A model generated the notes under the pieces. It was given only the letters and a program-made list of their open reading frames with translations. It had not been told where the DNA came from and did no database searches. Below, in pieces: positions 60,170-64,000 of a DNA stretch of 64,000 bases. The stretch is from Propionibacteriaceae bacterium UBA7704 (GTDB taxonomy: Bacteria > Actinomycetota > Actinomycetes > Propionibacteriales > Propionibacteriaceae), in the NCBI GenBank assembly GCA_002482525.1, contig DLGC01000017.1, positions 260,680 to 324,679 of the forward strand, read 5' to 3'. Within the stretch, counting starts at the first letter, position 1, and each line of letters opens with the position of its first letter. Both the position numbers and the translations under genes were made by a program.

Positions 60170-60205
60170 GTCTGCCCCGACTCGCCCGCAGCGATTTTCA
60201 AAGCT

Positions 60206-61147
60206 TCAGCGTGCCCGCGGATGCGCGGCCAGAAAGACCTCGCGCAGATGGTCGGCGGTGACCAGGGTGTAGATCTGGGTGGTGGTCACCGACGCATGGC
60301 CGAGCAGTTCCTGCACGACGCGAACGTCGGCGCCACCGTCCAGCAGGTGCGTGGCGAAGGAGTGCCGAAGCGTGTGGGGAGAGATCTCCACCGGGAGCTC
60401 GGCCGCTTCCCCGGCAGCGTGCAGAACCTGCCAGGCGCTCTGCCGCGACAGCCGTTTTCCACGACTGTTCAGTAGCAGGGCCGGACTGGGCGCGATGGCG
60501 GCCTGAGCAAACACGGGACGACCGCGCACCAGCCAGGCCTCCACGGCCTTGCGGGCATAGGACCCCACCGGCACGATGCGCTCCTTGCGGCCCTTGCCGA
60601 ACAGCCGCAAGCCTGCCTCAGGATCGGCGAGCAGGGCTGCGACGTCGTCCACATCGAGATCCAGAATCTCGGACACTCGAGCACCGGTGCCGTAGAGCAG
60701 TTCCAAGAGGGCGGCGTCGCGCAGGCCGGTCGGCGTGCTGGCATCAGGCGTGTCGAGCAGGGCTTGGACGTGGTCCAGACTCAGCGCTTTGGGAAGCCGC
60801 CGAGTCGCCTTGGGTGGATGCACCTCCGAAGCCGGGCTTTGGCCGGTGAGACCTTCGGAGGTGAGGAAGGCGTGCAGCGAACGCACCGCCACCAGAGCAC
60901 GAGTGGCACTGGAGCGGGCCAGCGCGTTGTGGCTGGTGGTGGGGGTTTGCAGCCACGCGACGAAGCCGGCCACATCGGTTTCGGCGACAGCGCTCAGATC
61001 GTCGATTCCTCGTTCGGCCAGATACTCCCGGTACCGAGTCAGGTCGCGTCGATAGGCCGCCACGGTGTGCGGCGAGGCGCCGCGCTCGACCGTGAGGTGA
61101 TCCAGGAAGCTGCGGACCTGCCGTTCAGCCGCGATCGGGGTCGCCAT
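60206..61147 (-). CDS. xerD: Tyrosine recombinase XerD
   Basis: Site-specific recombinase that resolves chromosome dimers at dif with XerC, activated by FtsK. 313 aa. Core residues: Arg in GTGARVSEILDLD, Lys in GKGRKERIVPVG, HTLRHSFATHLLDGG, GH in LLGHASVTTTQIY with the nucleophilic Tyr. The ATG at 61147 lies within the end of the nudix gene. No xerC in the window. Confidence 0.93.
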   Translation of the reverse strand: MATPIAAERQVRSFLDHLTVERGASPHTVAAYRRDLTRYREYLAERGIDDLSAVAETDVAGFVAWLQTPTTSHNALARSSATRALVAVRSLHAFLTSEGLTGQSPASEVHPPKATRRLPKALSLDHVQALLDTPDASTPTGLRDAALLELLYGTGARVSEILDLDVDDVAALLADPEAGLRLFGKGRKERIVPVGSYARKAVEAWLVRGRPVFAQAAIAPSPALLLNSRGKRLSRQSAWQVLHAAGEAAELPVEISPHTLRHSFATHLLDGGADVRVVQELLGHASVTTTQIYTLVTADHLREVFLAAHPRAR

Positions 61148-61817
61148 CGGCAAGTACCTGATTCTGGGCTTCGCGGGTCACTCGCGCTGGCCAAGGTGCG
61201 TCCGGCGTGCGTAGCGTGTCGAGACTGTCGGTCAGCCGTGCGGTTTCCAGAGCCAGTACTCCCGCCACCAGCAGCGGGTTCTGCACTCGCCCGGCCAGGA
61301 TCGCTGCTACCAGCGCGGCGCGGGGCGCCCAGGCGAGTTCCATGCTGGCCTCCTCGCCGGTTGCCACAAAACCCTCCGGCGCATCGGCGTGCGACAGCCC
61401 GCGAGCGAGCAGTACCCGCACCGACTCCTGGCTCGCCCCGGGGCTGGTGAACAAGTCGACCAGCACCCGCCAGTCGGTGGCCTGCAGCCCGGCTTCCTCG
61501 GCCAGTTCGCGTTGCGCCCCGAGCAGGTAATCCTCGCCCTCGAAGTCGAGAAGTCCTGCCGGTGGTTCGACGAGGCGGTGGGCTACTGGGTGGCGGTACT
61601 GCAGCACCACCGCGATGCGGTCCTGGTCATCCCACGCGATCACTCCGACGGCACCGAAATGCAGGATGTACTCCCGCTGGATCTGCGATCCGTCCGGTGT
61701 CGTCACGGTGTCGGTGACGAAGGTGTGTTTGCTGCCCCGAGCCAGAACCCGGTGGGAGACCACCGGCCAGTGCTCATCGATGTCGAGAAGCTCGGACGGC
61801 AGCAGCTCCCGGGGCAT
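61125..61817 (-). CDS. Nudix hydrolase, ADP-ribose pyrophosphatase type
   Basis: 230 aa. Nudix box GLLDFEGEDYLLGAQRELAEEAGL (given here as landmarks GLLDFEGE and RELAEEAGL) with the one-residue-longer first spacer seen in actinobacterial ADP-ribose pyrophosphatases. The preceding PVAHRLVEPPAG is also typical. Located 4 bp after pyrG, the standard actinobacterial place, and overlaps xerD by 23 bp. Confidence 0.88.
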   Translation of the reverse strand: MPRELLPSELLDIDEHWPVVSHRVLARGSKHTFVTDTVTTPDGSQIQREYILHFGAVGVIAWDDQDRIAVVLQYRHPVAHRLVEPPAGLLDFEGEDYLLGAQRELAEEAGLQATDWRVLVDLFTSPGASQESVRVLLARGLSHADAPEGFVATGEEASMELAWAPRAALVAAILAGRVQNPLLVAGVLALETARLTDSLDTLRTPDAPWPARVTREAQNQVLADGDPDRG

Positions 61818-61821
61818 GGCT

Positions 61822-63483
61822 TCAGGCTTCTTCGACGGGCAGTCGAGCTGACAGTTTTCGGGCCAAGGCGGCCTCGACCAACCCGGCGAACAACGGATGA
61901 GGCTTGGTCGGACGCGACTTCAGCTCCGGGTGTGCTTGGGTGCCCACATAGTAAGGGTGCAGTTCGGGGGCGAGTTCGACGAACTCCACCAGGTGGCCGT
62001 CGGGGCTGGTGCCCGAGATCTTCAAGCCAGCGGCCTCCAACTGCTCGCGATAGGCGTTATTGACTTCATAACGGTGCCGGTGGCGTTCGCTCACCGACGT
62101 GGTGCCGTAGCGCCCGGCGACAACCGAATCGGGGACCAGCTTGGCCGGATAGGCGCCCAATCGCATGGTCGCCCCGAGGTCACCTTGACCGGAGACGATG
62201 GCGACCTGCTCGGCCATGGTGGCGATGACCGGGTCCTTGGTGTCAGGGTCGAACTCGGAGGATCCGGCATCGGTCAAGCCGACCATATTGCGCGCCGCCT
62301 CGATCACCATGCACTGCAACCCCAGGCACAGTCCGAGCGCGGGGAGTTGGTTCTCCCGGGCGTAGCGCAGCGCGCCGAGCTTGCCCTCCACGCCGCGAAT
62401 GCCGAATCCGCCCGGAACACAGATCCCGTCCAGGTCACCGAGTTGCTCTGCGGCACCGGCCGGTGTTTCGCACAAATCGGAGGCGACCCAGCGGATATGA
62501 ACCTTGGCCCAGTTCGCGAATCCGCCGGCACGCAGCGCTTCGGATACCGACAGGTAGGCGTCAGGAAGGTCGATGTACTTGCCGACCAGGCCGATGGTGA
62601 TCTCTTCGGCGGGATTGTGGACCCGCTCCAACAGGTCGTCCCACAGCGTCCAGTTCACGTCACGGAAGGGCACGTCCAGCCGCCGAACCACGTAGGCGTC
62701 CAAGCCCTCGGCGTGAATCACCTTGGGAATGTCGTAGATGCTCGGCGCATCCGGGCAGGAGATGACGGCTTCTTCGTCGACATCACACATCAGCGCAATC
62801 TTGCGCTTGACCCCGCTGGGGATCTCCATGCTGGCCCGGCACACGATCGCGTCGGGCTGGATGCCGACCTGACGCAGCGCTGCCACCGAATGCTGGGTGG
62901 GCTTGGTCTTCAGTTCCCCACTGGGGCCGATGTAGGGCACCAGCGAAACGTGCAGGAAGAACACATGTTCACGCCCGACTTCGCGACGCACCTGTCGGGC
63001 TGCTTCCAGGAAAGGCAACGACTCGATGTCGCCGACGGTGCCGCCGATCTCGTGGATCACCACGTCGACGCCGGGGGCGGCCATGGCGAGCATCTCGTCC
63101 TTGATGGCGTTGGTGATGTGCGGAATCACCTGCACGGTGTCACCGAGGAAATCGCCACGGCGTTCTTTGGCGATGACCGAGGAGTAGATCTTGCCGGTGG
63201 TGACATTGGCCTCGGCGGTCAGGTTGACGTCGAGGAATCGTTCGTAGTGGCCGATGTCGAGATCGGTTTCGGCGCCGTCTTCGGTGACGAAGACCTCACC
63301 GTGTTGGAAGGGGTTCATGGTGCCGGGATCAACGTTGAGGTACGGATCCAGCTTCTGCATGGTCACACTCATGCCGCGGGCCACCAACAGGCTGCCCAGG
63401 CTCGAAGCGGTGAGCCCCTTGCCGAGAGAGGAGACAACGCCTCCGGTTACGAATACATGCTTGGTCTGCGTCGAGTTGCCCAC
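61822..63483 (-). CDS. pyrG: CTP synthase
   Basis: Makes CTP from UTP, ATP and glutamine. 553 aa. N-terminal synthetase with TGGVVSSLGKGLTASSLG, and a C-terminal glutaminase with nucleophile Cys in ALGLCLGLQ and the His/Glu dyad in GTQAHPE. The GTG at 63483 has GGAGG within 8 nt. The longer frame is not conserved. TAGGCT lies 8 nt upstream. Confidence 0.96.
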   Translation of the reverse strand: MGNSTQTKHVFVTGGVVSSLGKGLTASSLGSLLVARGMSVTMQKLDPYLNVDPGTMNPFQHGEVFVTEDGAETDLDIGHYERFLDVNLTAEANVTTGKIYSSVIAKERRGDFLGDTVQVIPHITNAIKDEMLAMAAPGVDVVIHEIGGTVGDIESLPFLEAARQVRREVGREHVFFLHVSLVPYIGPSGELKTKPTQHSVAALRQVGIQPDAIVCRASMEIPSGVKRKIALMCDVDEEAVISCPDAPSIYDIPKVIHAEGLDAYVVRRLDVPFRDVNWTLWDDLLERVHNPAEEITIGLVGKYIDLPDAYLSVSEALRAGGFANWAKVHIRWVASDLCETPAGAAEQLGDLDGICVPGGFGIRGVEGKLGALRYARENQLPALGLCLGLQCMVIEAARNMVGLTDAGSSEFDPDTKDPVIATMAEQVAIVSGQGDLGATMRLGAYPAKLVPDSVVAGRYGTTSVSERHRHRYEVNNAYREQLEAAGLKISGTSPDGHLVEFVELAPELHPYYVGTQAHPELKSRPTKPHPLFAGLVEAALARKLSARLPVEEA

Positions 63484-63491
63484 GGACCTCC

Positions 63492-63497
63492 AGCCTA
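63492..63497 (-). promoter_or_regulatory. Possible -10 element of pyrG
   Basis: TAGGCT on the minus strand, eight bases before the GTG. These eight bases contain GGAGG, so translation may be near-leaderless or Shine-Dalgarno-driven from a longer transcript. Confidence 0.4.
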
Positions 63498-63574
63498 GAG
63501 GTGAACAGCACTCCGGGGCCAACTCGACGCACCGGGGAGGCAAGGTGTAATGCGACCTTCACTCGGACGCAGGT

Positions 63575-63597
63575 GCTCGCACAGAGCTTCTGCGAGC
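63575..63597 (-). terminator. Possible recN terminator
   Basis: GCTCGCA and TGCGAGC form a 7-bp stem with a 9-nt loop about 60 bp past the recN stop. The 173-bp recN-pyrG gap shows no gene. Confidence 0.45.
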
Positions 63598-63656
63598 GCA
63601 GCCAACGATGTCACTGGAGGCTGCTGCCGGGTCACCGAGCAGCTCCACTGCGCTGC

Positions 63657-64000
63657 TCAGCTGCGTGCTGACGCCCATAGTTCTCGGGCATGGGCCAGCG
63701 CCGACTCGCTGGAGTCCAGGCCGCCCATCATCTGGGCGAGTACTGCCAAACGATCCTCGCCGTCGACGATCCGGACCCCGCTGGTGGTGACCGAACCGTC
63801 GTCTGCCTTGCTGACCTGAACGTGCCGATCAGCGAAGGCCGCTACCTGGGCAAGATGCGTAACCACGATGACCTGGCTGGTTTTGGAGAGTCTGGCCAAC
63901 CGTCTCCCGATTTCCAGTGCCACGGCGCCACCCACACCGGCATCGACTTCGTCGAAGACAAAGGTCTCTCCGGTGGTTTCGCCGGCGAGCACCACTTCCA
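63657..64000 (-). CDS. recN: DNA repair protein RecN, C-terminal part (cut by window edge)
   Basis: SMC-like ATPase in double-strand-break repair. The visible end (114 codons) has the Walker B region TFVFDEVDAGVGGAVALEIGRRL, the H-loop VTHLAQVAAFADRH and the usual RecN tail. The start, Walker A and coiled coil lie beyond the right edge. In many actinobacteria two genes separate recN from pyrG. None is present here. Confidence 0.95.
   Translation of the reverse strand, partial: EVVLAGETTGETFVFDEVDAGVGGAVALEIGRRLARLSKTSQVIVVTHLAQVAAFADRHVQVSKADDGSVTTSGVRIVDGEDRLAVLAQMMGGLDSSESALAHARELWASARS

Overview
The window comes from a high-GC Gram-positive bacterium of the Actinomycetota. The evidence is the ClgR, DUF3046, PafB/PafC, NdgR and DUF2332 genes, an actinobacterial SOS box (CGAAC-N4-GTTCG), many GTG starts, and many starts that look leaderless. 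No marker allows a confident genus call. A class-I hybrid cluster protein and a thymidine phosphorylase are compatible with life at low oxygen. The window is almost entirely coding, has no gene-free stretch above 300 bp, and shows no transposase, prophage or CRISPR array.

Region 1 (1-13.2 kb, minus strand) is the conserved actinobacterial recA neighbourhood: ftsK, rimO, pgsA, pncC (CinA-type), clgR, DUF3046, recA, recX, RNase Y, miaB, a lone MT0933-type antitoxin gene on the plus strand, miaA, dapF and hflX (cut by the window edge). recA has both a LexA box and a PafBC-type damage promoter, and ftsK has a full match to the same PafBC-type motif.

Region 2 (13.2-20.5 kb, minus strand) runs leuC, leuD, plsC, an alpha/beta hydrolase, a membrane-anchored MurF-like ligase, a Ddl-like ATP-grasp ligase and thiL. 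The hydrolase and MurF-like genes sit where gpsA is usually found in actinobacteria.

Region 3 (20.5-34.3 kb) has ndgR, a DUF2332 gene, a HisC-type aminotransferase, tRNA-Glu and tRNA-Gln, a CPBP protease, an FAH-family hydrolase, hcp with a divergent Crp/Fnr regulator, deoA, a DUF1707 gene, cimA, ilvE and leuB.

Region 4 (34.3-42 kb) has a small DUF2510 membrane protein, a CtpE-like P-type ATPase, a DUF559/AbiEi-like gene bracketed by two near-identical 60-nt hairpins, and ilvC-ilvN-ilvB behind a transcription attenuator with a 12-codon leader peptide rich in Ile, Leu and Val. With cimA, ilvE, leuB, leuC and leuD, most of the branched-chain amino-acid pathway is here. ilvD and leuA are not in the window.

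Region 5 (42-64 kb) has a duplicated SpoIID-like secreted protein, a HIT protein, hisF, an SQR-like flavoprotein with a divergent XRE-cupin regulator, the operon pafB-pafC-small membrane protein-tatA-tatC-dagK-helY, gluQ, an FKBP lipoprotein, and pyrG-nudix-xerD-parA-RHH-scpA-scpB-rluB, ending in a partial recN. A recurring theme is TANNNT placed exactly 6 or 7 nt before an ATG or GTG lacking a Shine-Dalgarno, which indicates widespread leaderless transcription.
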